From contig JADANN010000274.1 of NCBI GenBank assembly GCA_018806985.1, positions 1,178,001 through 1,242,000 on the forward strand: a DNA stretch of 64,000 bases, in the 5' to 3' direction. Of the stretch, positions 12,601-40,562 are shown one piece after another. The position numbers were made by a program, and so were the translations under genes. The notes beneath the pieces were generated by a model, which worked only from the letters and a program-made list of their open reading frames with translations, had not been told where the DNA came from and made no database searches. The number at the start of each line of letters is the position of its first letter. Position 1 is the stretch's first letter. Source of the DNA: Angiostrongylus vasorum (taxonomy: Eukaryota > Nematoda > Chromadorea > Rhabditida > Metastrongylidae).

Positions 12601-15600
12601 TCGGCGACGGAGCGTTTCGTGTAATTAATTAATCTCCAAACGGGATTCATTGGAGATGGTTTATTAGGCAGAATAAAAGTACATAAGTATATAAATATGA
12701 TGTTGGCAAGCCGCATGAGAATCATGCAAAGTGGAGTGTAACAACCTGAGTCGTCATTGCTAAATTTTATAACTTGAAATAAGAGGAAGTACTGTGGCTT
12801 TCAGGGTGCTGCAATCACTCGGCAGCCTTCCCTGATCCTCTATGCATACGACGTCACAACAGGTGTGGTTGTTGACATTGGAGATCGTTTAAATATTGTT
12901 CCTGTCATCGATGGTAAGCTTTTACCATTTCCCTTTTGATTATTTATGCGAAAACAACACGCTCATACAGCCAGATGGCCTGACTTAGGATATGTGGTTG
13001 GATCAGCAATTTGTTCAATACCGTATGGAGCAACACAAGTTCGAGAAGCGTTGAGGACTACATTGTGTTCTAACAACAAAGGACTGTATTCGTTCCAGAG
13101 CCCTATAGAAAAGCTCATTCTTCGATATGTGCTTGAGCAGGTACGAAATGGGGTGTGTGTAAACACGTGGGTGAAGAATCCATTTCTGATGGGTGTGATA
13201 GAAACGAAGTCATCCATTACTAGACCAGGCTTTTCCGTCCATATGTCTTATATGATATTCTCAAAAAAGTTGCTAAAGCAATCTAGTCTAATATTTTGTC
13301 CTATTCATGAGCTTACACGAGGTCATTATAAAACACTCTTCATTATGGCTGTTGTGCGCCTTTGCCTTCTTCAGAGCTGCAATGATTCGAGCGCTCGCTG
13401 CAGATGTCCTGCACCGAAACATTAGTCATAAAGAGAACAAAATATTAGCTATTAATGCCAAGGTTAAAGTTAGTCGCTGTTCAAGGTACGGGCTAGTAGT
13501 TTATTGTCATTGAAGAGTACAAGTTCTCGTTATAGGCTATTCTCCATGGTCGACGAGTAAGTATGTATGATTTCTGTACATTAGTGCTTTTATAAAAACT
13601 AGACTGAAGTAGTAAAATAGTAGTTAAGTGTGGTCACTGCAACGTGTTTAACTTATTTTAAATTGATTCGACTTTTTAGACAAGTTATGTGCCTGACGAT
13701 TACGCACAAGAGGAGAAGTCTTCGAAAGAAGTTTATGTGTCTCTCGACAGCTTTGATCCTTTGCCAGGAATGTTGACGAAATTTAGTGTGAGTCGTTTTC
13801 ATAGCGCTGCCTTCAGATTTTTTTATGCTGTGATACAAATTAGGGCGCGTGTAGCGCTGTGGTTGGAGGTCCTCTACAATGCACACGTAGTTGTTGGTTC
13901 GATTCCGCGCCCTGGCTTCAACAAGCCTTCCATCCCTCTGGAGTCGAAAAATTTTTGTCACACTTGCTTGCGAGGATAGCAGCACTGTCTTGGAACATCG
14001 ACGGGAAACACTGCAAGTCCCTTTACAGGCAGACATGCACGCTATCACCTCTAGCGATGCTTAGTGAAATCGCATGCATGGCGCTTCCATTAGGGGTTGA
14101 TCAACGCTGAGAGCTTTATCCTTTAACTTTTATGCTATAGATCAGTATATTAGTTGTAAACAAGGAGTTATTAACTTCTTTTCCTTTTACGACTTCTTTT
14201 TACATATGCTGTGTGGATTCCAGCACTTCTCATATTCGATTCGTTCCCTCGTATCCATCATCCACAAAGGTCTCCAAACTTCCACGTGTGGCTTCGGCAG
14301 TTTCTTGAGGATTTTCATTTCATCTTGAATGTCGTAGAATGCTGGTCGAGTCCGATTCTTCCTAGAGCCCTGAGATAGCTGAGCTGGAGCGTTCCCACTT
14401 GGATTGCAGAGAGTGGTTTCTTCCCGAACAAGTCCGGTATCAGTTTCCCGACCAAGTCCGGTATCAGTTTCCCGACCGGTGAGAGGTTTGGTGTGCCTGG
14501 AGCGTGATCGAACGAGCACTGTGCTGGTGATGATCGGCACCACACCCAGTGAGCTACCCGCCCCAATCATTAATTATGTTATTATTATTAACTATGTTTG
14601 GTAGCAGTGACAGTAATGGAATAAGGATCTCACTAACGAAGATGCAGTATTCGCTTCATTTCAATATAGCTCGTATTCGAGTTCCTTGAGCGCGTAAACA
14701 TGGCCCAAAAAAAACATTGTTGATACTGTAGAATAGGGTTCTTGACAGTGTTGGAGTTAGTGGTTGTATCTACCTACCCTTATTCTTATTCATTTTATTT
14801 CAGATCGACAGTTCCCGGTTTCTTTGTACAGAAGGTCTTTTCCGACCGAAAAAATGGGGTCTTGATACGAAAGGACTGCACCAGCTTGTACACGAAGCTG
14901 TTCAGATGAGCCCAATAGACAGCAGGAGAATATTGTACAGGTAATCACTGTTAATTTTGTAAGTTTCGATTACTTGTTATCGAGTCTTGCGAAACTTGGG
15001 GAATGAAACGAGGTAAAATTTGATGGTGCGCTCTGCAGTCGCTATATTAGAAGTCTTCCTGGTCTGGATTTTGTCACTCTTGCTCAGATATTGTACAAAG
15101 ATATTTTTAGGAACATCTATCTTGCTGGTGGAGCATCTTTATTGCCAGGCCTAGCTGAAAAGTTAGAACAAGAACTTGCAGCTATCGTACCGAACACTAT
15201 TCACACACAGGTGATTTTTTAATCATCTTACACTAGTATTCGAGTGGTTTTTCCTTCTTTATGTAGATTAGAAGGTTAAAAATGAAATTCTGCTACATTT
15301 CTAAAGTTGTTTCTAAAAAACTACGAAGGAATGCAGGTAGACGGCAGACTTTTGCGTTTGAATGTGCCAGAAACTTGTTTTGTCATGTGAGTCTCATTCA
15401 TTCTTATTCACGACCATTTGAACAAGTTTGGCCATCGAAATATTTGACGCGGATTCTTTTACAAGTTTGATGAAACTGGTCGTGACAGCGTACACAAATA
15501 ACTTTTTCTTTGCCCACATGGAAAGTTCATTGTAAAGAAAGTCGTTATTGAAGATGACAACTGATCCTTCTCCTTCAGCAATGTCCATGAAAATCAGAGG

Positions 15601-17642
15601 CTTCAACGATAATTGCTGCTACCGGTGTTGAAACGAGACGACATAAATGATTTTCTTTGCCGTCGTCTTAATTTCCTCCCAACAGTTTACCGTCTCATCG
15701 TGGTTGGGAGGTGTTCCTGCGTGTTGGACTGCGATGTAAAGCGGGGGATTCATCCCCTGGCAAGGTATCCCAAGCTAAGAAGGAGTCCGGCATTTCCATC
15801 AGGAAGCCTAACTAAGAATAAACCAATACCAGAATCCACCACCGTCCTATTATCAGAGTAGGGTAAATCTCCCTCTGATCCACAATGGCTGCGACTGCAT
15901 GGGGTGGTGAAGACCTGGGGCAGACTTTGACCAGGCTGACCTCGGGATTCCAGGGAACCACAGTGGCTTAACCAGCAGATCTCCGAAAAATGGAGATTAT
16001 ACTGGGACCTGCACAGCTAGTGAGGACGGGCCATCCAAGTATCAAGTAAGTATCTTAATTTGGTCGAAGTACTATTGTGAATCCTCGTTAACCGAAATTA
16101 GTGTAATGCTCATCGTATATACCGTTGAAGTTCGGGAGTTTGCGGACTTTGTGAGAAATCGGAAAGGGACGTCTGATGCGTAAAGAAATTCCAGTTCGAA
16201 GCTGTTTTGAATGACAAAACTTATGCACAAGTTGCAAAGATAGCTGTTCTGGCAGCTTATTTAGATGAGAAATTACATGATATTAAACATTTTCGTTGAA
16301 GTTTATTGTTTCCTACTATTATTAGCTCTGGTCATTTATATGATGTCACTAGACAGGCGCAACATAAATATTTACGGTGGAATTCGTCTGAAGAAACCAT
16401 TCTCTAATGGTCAATCGACTAGTCGCAGGATTCTTTCCCATCCTGAAAGAATCCGAGTCATGATGCAACAAACTGCTCTCAGATACACAATGGAAGGACA
16501 GCAGGTTGTGGTGACGGCCTTAGACTGTACTGTCACACTCTCAGGTTTCAATGAAATCACACTCGATCGGCACTTAGCATTTCAATGAGAGAAGTTTACT
16601 GCTTTGCGGTAAATCCACTCGCGAACCAGACCACCTCCGTAGATGATGGTTGCCGGGCAACGAAACGAATGCAAGAGTTCCTGGAGAAATACTTCATTAA
16701 GCACCGTGTTTACTGAATGCATACTTGGCCCAAAGAAATGACTTACGGAGAGCTGCTGATGCACCTAGTCGGTACTGTTATCCTGCCACAATTCTGGTAC
16801 CACTTGCCTGCCCCGTAGTGTGATGAAAGGCTTCGTTGCCCATGGCGCACTAGATCAAACCAATGACCACATATGTATTGCAGAGCACCTCTGACTACTG
16901 CGATACATGCACTCTTTCTATTCCTACTTAATTTAGCTTTCACTGTCTCTACTCACAATTATTAAGGTTAAAAACTGCGTGTCAGTGAAATTACAAGATT
17001 TCGAAATATTTACGCTGTGTTTCATGACCTTTGCAAACTAATATAGCATTTCTTTATTCCACATAGTACGAGTATTAGGAAAACTCGGACTTCTTTTACT
17101 CTGGGATAAAAAGGATAAAATAAAACGATGAAGCTCTCGCCCCTGACCAATCCCTGAGAGATGCGTCATGCATTCGACTTCACTAAGCATTCTTTGAAAG
17201 CGATTGGATGCATATCTAGCCTTTACAATGATTCGCGGTACCTACTGATGTATCGAGCTAGTGCTGCTATCCTCCCACACAAGTCTGGAACCAATATTTA
17301 CCCACTGCGGAGGGATAGACGGCTTGCTGGGCCTAGAGAGCGGGGGTGGATCCCATGTGTATTGCAAGTCTTCTCCGACCACTGCGCTACACACACCATT
17401 ACTCCGAGAGAACTTAGTAATATTTCATGCATTTTATTATGTTTTAAATCCCACTATTCCGTTCCACCCTTGTACGCTACTATTTGGAACGTTTATTCCA
17501 GGTACATATCTCTCCGTGGAGGTACAACGCTGCATATTTGGGAGCGCAGATAGTCGCATCAGCAGCAACGTTCAGTGATAGTTGTGTTTCGGTCGAAAAT
17601 CTACCAAAATTTTTATCAAATCTGCAGTCTTCTTCTTTCTAA
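6674..17642 (+). CDS. PH domain plus actin-fold protein, 13 exons, about 640 aa
   Basis: Exons: 6674-6850, 6996-7217, 7588-7749, 7826-7950, 8684-8798, 9138-9287, 9355-9579, 12805-12913, 12989-13140, 13680-13787, 14804-14940, 15111-15210, 17502-17642. Every junction has GT/AG and matching phase. Residues about 145-245 form a PH domain (WKQLYMR, EGRLQIF, then DKWRHSLLSHSAS). Residues about 269-625 follow the actin fold: LELGSC for phosphate loop 1, VVVDIGD for loop 2, YSFQSPIEKLILR..TSYVPDDYAQE matching the actin YSFTTTAE..CYVALDFEQE segment, AGGASLLPGLAEKL, and SPWRYNAAYLGAQIVAS near the C-terminus. The loop-1 Asp of actin is Glu here and the catalytic Gln region is altered, so ATP turnover is doubtful (inference). 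The N-terminal 130 residues are Pro/Ser/Glu-rich. A role in membrane-linked actin or scaffolding is only a guess. Translation could also start at residue 5 (MGIIYRK). Confidence 0.85.
8231..8430 (+). repeat. SINE family A copy
   Basis: Plus copy in intron 4 of the PH/actin gene. The A-box-like tggctcagtggtcagagg is followed by the B-box-like gggatcgattcc, with the family 3' end gttt/atcctt near 8425. The middle is shortened. Confidence 0.75.
9628..9995 (+). repeat. Family B repeat copy
   Basis: Starts aacggtttaccgcctcgtcg and ends gccatccaagtatccaagta. It lies in intron 7 of the PH/actin gene. Shared landmarks with other B copies are taccgcctcatcgtggctgg at the 5' end and the gggccatccaagt tail. 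Confidence 0.75.
9996..12804. other. Intron 7 remainder, no exon found
   Basis: Between the family B copy and exon 8 (12805) there are only AT-rich sequence and short ORFs. The flanking exons join in phase 0 and match the actin fold without a gap, so no missing exon is needed here. Confidence 0.5.
13842..14127 (+). repeat. SINE family A copy (near full length)
   Basis: In intron 10 of the PH/actin gene. It has an A-box-like gtgtagcgctgtggttggag near 13847 and a canonical B-box GGTTCGATTCC at 13896-13906. The family 3' end (ttgatcaacgctgagagctt) is at about 14097-14116. Confidence 0.8.
14205..14570 (-). repeat. SINE family D copy (tRNA-derived)
   Basis: On the minus strand it starts ggcgggtagctcactgggtg (A-box) and continues to a GTTCGATCACG-type B-box. 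It shares its distal part (catccatcatccac) with the copy at 54385-54690. A 26-bp internal unit is tandemly doubled at about 14426-14480. Confidence 0.65.
15682..16052 (+). repeat. Family B repeat copy
   Basis: Starts agtttaccgtctcatcgtgg and ends gggccatccaagtatcaagt. It lies in the last intron of the PH/actin gene. Confidence 0.75.
16160..16765. pseudogene. Possible decayed core-histone remnants (H3-, H4- and H2B-like)
   Basis: The last intron of the PH/actin gene holds three short stretches resembling different core histones. On plus at 16463-16560, LRYTMEGQQVVVTALDCTVT matches the H4 segment [20 protein letters not shown] at Y-T, V-T-A and D, and is followed by LSGF where H4 has LYGF. On plus at about 16170-16230, fragments recall H3: KFQFEAVL beside RFQSSAVM, and in another frame FE..NLC. 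On minus at 16600-16740, SVNTVLNEVF recalls H2B IMNSFVNDVF. All are broken by stops and frame changes. Each match alone is weak; their co-location is the argument. Judged by eye from remembered histone sequences. Confidence 0.3.
16768..16912 (-). repeat. SINE family A copy, 5' half only
   Basis: Minus copy retaining the head region (reverse of gcagtagtcagaggtgctct) and the ggtaccagacttg-like middle. The 3' half is missing. Confidence 0.55.
17108..17397 (-). repeat. SINE family A copy (near full length)
   Basis: Minus copy with the reversed 3' end (gaagctctcgcccctgacca) at about 17130 and the reversed A-box (gaccactgcgctacacac) at about 17379-17396. It ends about 105 bp before the last exon of the PH/actin gene. 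Confidence 0.75.
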
Positions 17643-18121
17643 AGGTCTCGAAAGAGTTGCATTGGCTTGAAATTTTAGTTAATCATGGTTATATACATGA
17701 CTTACGGAAAATACATGTGGTATACTGAAGGTTCGAGCTGCCCATTTGTAACGTAGTAGTAATATTGTTAGCATTTCCACTGCGTAATTTACTACTTACT
17801 GAGTTGTGTCGAAGATATTCATCAACGATGTGATACCATATCGAAGTTTAACCGTTTTTCATTATTAAATTTTATATAAAGGTTTATCGTTCCTTTAATT
17901 AATATCGCAGCATATATTCTTGAGATGTCACAAGATAGAGCGGAATGTGTTTGCGGTACCCTTAGGATTGCCTTACGTTTTTATTCCCTCAAGGTATGCC
18001 TAACATATAATATATTAACTTCACAGTTCCGTTCGCATATCACAGTGCTATGAAAAACGGCTGATAAATACAACGTCTGCCCATCTAACTAAGCAGGTTG
18101 TTCAAAGTATGAACATAGATC

Positions 18122-35144
<17,023 letters not shown>

Positions 35145-35161
35145 CCGTTGAAGAGATCACT
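35145..35161 (-). promoter_or_regulatory. Putative spliced-leader acceptor and 15-nt leader of OPLAH
   Basis: On the minus strand an acceptor (ctaattcag) ends at 35160, and the ATG at 35144 follows after 15 nt. This matches the layout upstream of the other two complete genes and suggests SL trans-splicing of the mRNA. Confidence 0.5.
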
Positions 35162-35199
35162 GAATTAGTACTACTGACAACATGGGAGGTCCGTAGTAC

Positions 35200-35570
35200 T
35201 CATCAATGTCTAGCGACCACAAAAAACACGAATCCTATCAAAAATGTTGACAAAGGAAGAAAAAAGAGAACTGGTCAAAGGTCGGAGGAGGACATGCGGT
35301 GATAATCAGAGCGGTTTCGATCGATTACGGGGCTTAGGGAGGAGAGATACGCGACGTGGTGAGCGAAAAAACCACCGCGCCCAGAACTGGGAACCCACGA
35401 ATTTCTCTCATCCAGTTCAACTTGACAGTACATGCTGGCATTCATCTATTCTGGCAGCACTGCTGTATGCAGTACTGGTGGTTAGAAACTTTCCTGTAGT
35501 GCTGAAGTCTTTGATGATGGAGTGTTCAGTTCGTATTTCAATCGGGTTATAGTCTTCGTGCTTAATTGCA
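35200..35570. other. Region upstream of OPLAH, no gene recognised
   Basis: A plus ORF (35244-35552) begins MLTKEEKRELVKGRRR but lies in the presumed promoter of OPLAH, has no recognisable domain and has no splice partner. The interval probably holds OPLAH promoter elements, none of which can be named. Confidence 0.3.
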
Positions 35571-35837
35571 CCCATATTTAAGCTTCAGCTCGTAATTTTT
35601 CCGTCCAATTTTAAGAGATTTCAAATTTAAGTGAGCATTTTGCAGAGGTGAAACATAAGACTTGAGACTCTGTTTCTTATGTGATTCATTTCAAGGCGTT
35701 TTTTTTTCAGATTGGCCGCGTAGATTCAAAAAATTTGGAAATGAGCTCATTTTTTTCGTTATTGTTAACTTTACAGTTATGGAATTCTCTTACTCAATCA
35801 GAAAGATCCAGTATTTCATAGTACTGGTTTAGGGACA

Positions 35838-36087
35838 CATGAGATCGATCCCCCCAAAGGCTGACCAAGCCTTCCGTCCCTCAGGGGTCGGCAAATGGGG
35901 GTACTAGACTTGTCTGGGAGGGTAGCAGCACTGGCTCAAACACCAGAACATCGGTAGGCCACTGTGAGTCATTGTAAAGGCCGGATATGGAATCTGTCAC
36001 CTTCAACGACGCTTGATGAAATCGAATGCATGGCGCATCCGTCAGGGGATTGCTCAACGCCGAGAGCTTTATCCTTTATCCTTTTAC
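35838..36087 (+). repeat. SINE family A copy, 5' truncated
   Basis: Begins cacatgagatcgatcccccc (B-box region) and runs to gccgagagctttatccttta. Confidence 0.7.
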
Positions 36088-36302
36088 TGACTTATTCTGG
36101 TGGAACCTATACGGTTAGTACTGCTTTTTCTCATTGATCTGTCTACTTATACATGGGTTTAGTTTGGTAGCTTCTCTGTTCATTGTTTTGTTTTTTGATT
36201 ATGGAAGTCTACTTAGGTGTTCCTGTTTAAGTGCTAGAACCTTAGTGAAGTAAAAGAGGCAATGTGCCAGCATACGCGAGTAGTCTCAATGAAATTTGGA
36301 AT

Positions 36303-36600
36303 GTAATCACTTTTTATTTACTGCCTATTCTTTTTTAATGGCAGAGTATGATGTGAAATATAACCACAATGGTGCAGAGATATTTGCAAAACACCGGACA
36401 GCAGGTGTCTGCGGCGGGAGTAGAACCTCGTTGTTACCCTTTCCGGGGCTAATGTTCACCACCACACCATGCATCTGCTTCGTTTCGCCTTTCTCTCGCC
36501 TATAAATGCTACTAGCAATCACTCTCAACGCGACTGATCTGGGTAACACAAATCGCCGTTGTACCTCGTTAAACTGAAGCTGTAGTTGAAATCACAATGT
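36303..36600 (-). repeat. SINE family C copy
   Basis: Reverse copy with tttatttactgcctattctt, ggtgcagagatatttgcaaa and gttcaccaccacaccatgca. It is followed head to head by a plus copy. Confidence 0.7.
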
Positions 36601-36614
36601 AATCACTTTTTATT

Positions 36615-36775
36615 TACTCCCTATTCCCGTTGACTGGTGATTGCTGATAGCGCCTATAAAACGGCTGAGAGTAAAGCGAAGCAAAGGACATGCGTGATGT
36701 GGTGGTGAACACATTAGCCCTCGAAAAGGATAATAACGAGGTTCGATCCCCGCCGCAGGCACCTACGTTCCGAAA
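36615..36775 (+). repeat. SINE family C copy, 3' truncated
   Basis: Carries a tRNA-like block with gtgatgtggtggtgaacaca and a canonical B-box AGGTTCGATCCCC near 36740, the best-preserved B-box of the family here. It is truncated after acctacgttccga. Confidence 0.7.
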
Positions 36776-37589
36776 AAAAAGAACTAGATTGTTGTTAAAT
36801 TTGTGTTCAGTCATAATATTCAAGTTACAGAGCCTAAATTACCATCATTACTTGTTTGTATCTACTACTTCTATTTCTACTGCTGACAACTATTAAATTA
36901 TTGTAATAGGATTTACGATGGAGTCTTTACCGTGAACATCGAATTGCAATAGAAAACGAGGAAGGTGTCACGTCTTGAGGACCAGTTAACATTATTGCCG
37001 ACATTTGCTTAGAGCTGAAAGCCATAAACTATGTCTACTTATCATAACTTATGTGATATCTTAACTTCAAAAGTAAAGGATTGTTGAGCAGTGCAGGACA
37101 TTAGGCCTAGTAGTCCTGCTAAGGGAGAGTGATCAAGACGACCACGCAGTTTGCTTATTTAGTGTGCTCTACAAGCTCTGCACCTTTTAAGCATATTAGC
37201 AGCTTTGGATGAAGTTCAACAAGCTGAGGAAGCACTAATGCGGTAGGGATTGTGTTACACGGTCCGCATCCAAAACGTAGTCTGAAATAGTATTCTGTTC
37301 CGAACACCATCTACCTCTTGATGTAAAGTTTGTCGATCACGAGAAATTGTTCGTTGACAAATCTGGCTAACATTCGTCGAAGATCTGTTCTACGTAAGAT
37401 CTGTGGTTGAGTTCTATCGCAAATCCACCATGCAAGTGTAGCTTCTCGCCCTAGCTACTCCACTGACTTGTCTCAGGAAAGTGTTCCCAGATGGCGACAC
37501 TGCATCACTAAAGTCACAGTTCTGAATCGTCATCGGCGAGTAGTCAGTAAAAAACAACCCTTTATGGAAGGGTAGAGTTATTATTGTTA

Positions 37590-37740
37590 TTGTTGTTCAG
37601 TAGAGGTTACTTCATTCGTGTGATGCTCCACTCTAATCGATTTGACTCGATACGACGACAACGAAGACCCACATCCCAAGAATAAGCCGTTCTGGACCCT
37701 CGACTCGCATCGTTACGGTCGTGAAGAAGACGACGCTGCC
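37590..37740 (+). mobile_element. Decayed PLE-2 3' tail
   Basis: The segment ctggaccctcgactcgcatc to gaagaagacgacgctgccga resembles the tail before the hammerhead at 26980-26945 (gtggaccatcgac..). It leads directly into the 110-bp tandem array. Confidence 0.4.
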
Positions 37741-38062
37741 GACAGGGTGGCCACGACAAGACGTTTTATAACAAAGTGGTTTCAGTTTATCAGTAAAATA
37801 AGGTACTAAATAGAGATTGGTTGTTTTCCTTCAAGAAGTCAATGGCGCCGAAAGGGTAGCCGCAGTAAAACTTCTTATAACAAACCAGTGTTAGTTTTTC
37901 GGTACATTAAGAGATTAAATAGAGATAGGTTGTTTTCATTACAAGAAGGAGATGGCGCCGAAACGGTAGCCACAATGAAAGTTTTTTGTGACAAACTGGT
38001 GTTAGCTTATCAGTCCAATAAGAGATTAGATAGAAATGAGTTATTTTTGTTACAGAAATCAC
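37734..38062 (+). repeat. Tandem repeat, about 110-bp unit, three copies
   Basis: Units start near 37734, 37844 and 37954. Each has a GCGCCGA(A/C)A..GG block followed by (c/t)ttataacaaa..gtgttag, then a(a)gagattaaatagagat and ggttgttttc. The block aligns with the 3' half of the PLE-2 hammerhead. Confidence 0.8.
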
Positions 38063-38479
38063 GTCCTTGAGTTGAATCCAGACTATGCTGTTCATGCCGG
38101 AGAAGAATATTTTCTGAAACCAGGGGGATTACATTGGATATGACGTCGTCAGGATCCGTGGCAATATTTATTGAAAACGAAACATGGATGGAGGGGACGC
38201 TCATTTAATGGGATAAGTTAGGACTAGTGGAAGAGAAAAACAGTCGTATATATTCAAAATCGTTCATTGCTTAAGAATCTTCCTCTCTTGATGTTACGCT
38301 GTTTTTGTGGGTTGGGAGAACCGTATGTAGTTTATTTGTAGTTTGAAAGAAGTCGGCCATAATGTCAATTAGTCCTGGAGCAGTACCTGTCTTCATGTTT
38401 TCTGTTTCAGATTCGAATTTCAGAGGAAAGAATCCGCCGCAAATCATATCATAGTAATTTAAGATTGTTAAAGCTCAGT

Positions 38480-38753
38480 AAAGATAAAGCTGTCGGCGTT
38501 GATCAATCCCCTGAAGGATGTGCCATGCATTCGGCTTTATTGACTATCGCTGGAGGTGACTGGATGCATATCTGACGTTTACATCTACTCGCGGTGGCCT
38601 ACCGATGTATCGAGCCAGTGCACCCTCCCAGACAAGTCTGGTACCAGTTTCCAGACCCAGGATGAATGGAAGACTTGGCGAGTCTTGGGCCTGTGGATCG
38701 ATCTCATGTGTATTGCAGGGCACCTCCAACCACTGCGCCACACGCGCCCTTCA
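38480..38753 (-). repeat. SINE family A copy (near full length)
   Basis: Reversed 3' end taaagctgtcggcgttgatc to reversed A-box ccactgcgccacacgcgccc. Confidence 0.8.
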
Positions 38754-39009
38754 CCACGGTAGTAACAGTAGTAGTAAATAAAAAACGGCAAGTAATAGTG
38801 GTAATAATGATTCGGCAGCTTGAATATTACCACACAGCACAGATTTCACAACATTTTACACTTGACTGAGATTATTCCCATACAGCAGCAAATTGTCTAA
38901 TCTTTTTCATTACAGTTCCAGTATTCGTACAAGAAGAGTTAAAGAAACTTACCCTCGTAATGAAAAATGGCGACGCGTATACTGCTTTGATTAGAGACGT
39001 CCTTCAACA

Positions 39010-39212
39010 CACATGGGTTTTCTCCCGCACCCCCGGGTTCACCAAGGCTTCTGTCCTCCGGGGGTTGGCGGATTGATACCAGACCAGTCTGGGAGGATAG
39101 CAGCATTGACTCAATTCATCGGTAGGCCACCTCGAGTAAAGGCGAAACGCATGGCGCATCCTTCAAGGATTGATCAACGCTCAGAGTTCTATCTTTGTCC
39201 TTTATTAAAAGA
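39010..39212 (+). repeat. SINE family A copy, truncated
   Basis: Middle and 3' part: accagaccagtctgggagga, catcggtaggccacctcgag and gttctatctttgtccttta. Confidence 0.6.
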
Positions 39213-39679
39213 ATGAAATAAAAAGTGGAGAAGCTCTAAGCAAATCTAAGATATGGCTATAGCGAATGGCAGTGCTAAGGGGCGTGACTAGATCCAAGCG
39301 AATGGCGTCGGTCGCAGGGTCGAGGCACCGGTCGCAAGGTCTAATCCGTAAGTAAATGAGTCGTGCCTGGTAGCATGCCTGGTGGGGATCCTGTAGTAGG
39401 TGCTATTCTGTTGCGTATCGATGACCATCACGTATCATTTAACTCCGTTTCATAGCTAGTGCTTCTCTTAACAGCTAAATTTCATTATACACGGAAATAT
39501 ATTGCATAGCACTACTTTCTGTGCCACTTACTGAGGTACTTTTCAGGTGCGACTCCTACTCTGAATTTCGCGGAAGTTCCAGCCCAAAGATAGGTATGTG
39601 GTTAGTCGTAAATGTGTATAAAAAAAAATTCAGTTGTTTTCTCTTTCCGTCGTCAATCTTCTGTATCCACTTTAAAACA

Positions 39680-39797
39680 TAAAGGATAAGAAATTAAAGC
39701 TCTCGGAGTTGTTCAATCCCTAAGGGGATGTGACATGCGTTCGACTTCATTAAGCATCGTTGGTGGTGATTGAATGCATATCTGGCCTTTACAATAT
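39680..39797 (-). repeat. SINE family A 3' fragment
   Basis: Reverse copy of only the 3' end, from ataaggataag-like sequence and aaagctctcggagttgttca to ctggcctttacaatatgg. Confidence 0.65.
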
Positions 39798-40149
39798 GGT
39801 GTGGAAATAGTGGTAACGTTGAACTCCAGGTCAATTTATTTTTGTTTTTAGTGGACGCCTCTAGTTGAAACAAAAACTTCTAGTTCTATAAGTCACTGCC
39901 AACAAAAAAAGAAAAGTTTTCTTGTTCTACAAAATCAAAATTTTGACTTCTCCGAAGCCTACTAAGTATACGTTTGGTTGTTTTTTATCCTGTTTTGTTT
40001 TTCAAAATAATTTTTGGCATGACCCGATCTCACTTGAAACCGTGAAGGTAGCAGCACTGCATTCGATTCGTTTCCTCGCAAGACCTGTCTTCGGACTTTT
40101 TTGCGTGTGGGTTCAGCTATTGCTTGCGAATACTTTCGTCTTTGTCACG

Positions 40150-40385
40150 AATGTCCTTGAATTCTGATCGAGTCGATTTTTCCTGTAATCCTGGAATAGC
40201 CGTGCTAGACAGTGCCCACGTGGGTTGCAGAAAGTGAATTGTTCCAGACAAGTCTGGTACCAATTTTCCGATTCCAAAGCGATTACTGGCTTGGTGGGCT
40301 CTGCGCGAGGTCGAACCAGCACATGGGTAAATAATTGGGCCGTCCGCTGAATGAACAGGATCACTACACCGCGCTACCTGTTGTC
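40150..40385 (-). repeat. SINE family D copy (tRNA-derived)
   Basis: On the minus strand: ggtagcgcggtgtagtgatc (A-box), then gctggttcgacctcgc (B-box), and the shared distal part aggattacaggaaaaatcga. It is the clearest tRNA-like head of family D. Confidence 0.7.
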
Positions 40386-40562
40386 TTCAGTTTCATTGTG
40401 AGTTTCAGTTCTAAAATGTTTGAACAATGAAAAAGAATAACTGATGACATTACATTTGTATGCTTAATGATGGAGCAAAACCTCTTCTAATCTCCCTCAA
40501 CCAATATGGTTGCCGAAAAATTAGCACTAGTTATCAAAACCATTGATAGAAAAGAAGACCTC

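Noticed and set aside
13373..13462. An apparent extra exon (AAMIRALAADVLHRNISHKE) after a strong ttcttcag acceptor in the PH/actin gene
   Set aside because: Its frame needs phase 2, while the preceding exon ends in phase 0. Exon 12989-13140 joins directly to 13680-13787 in phase and matches the actin fold without a gap.
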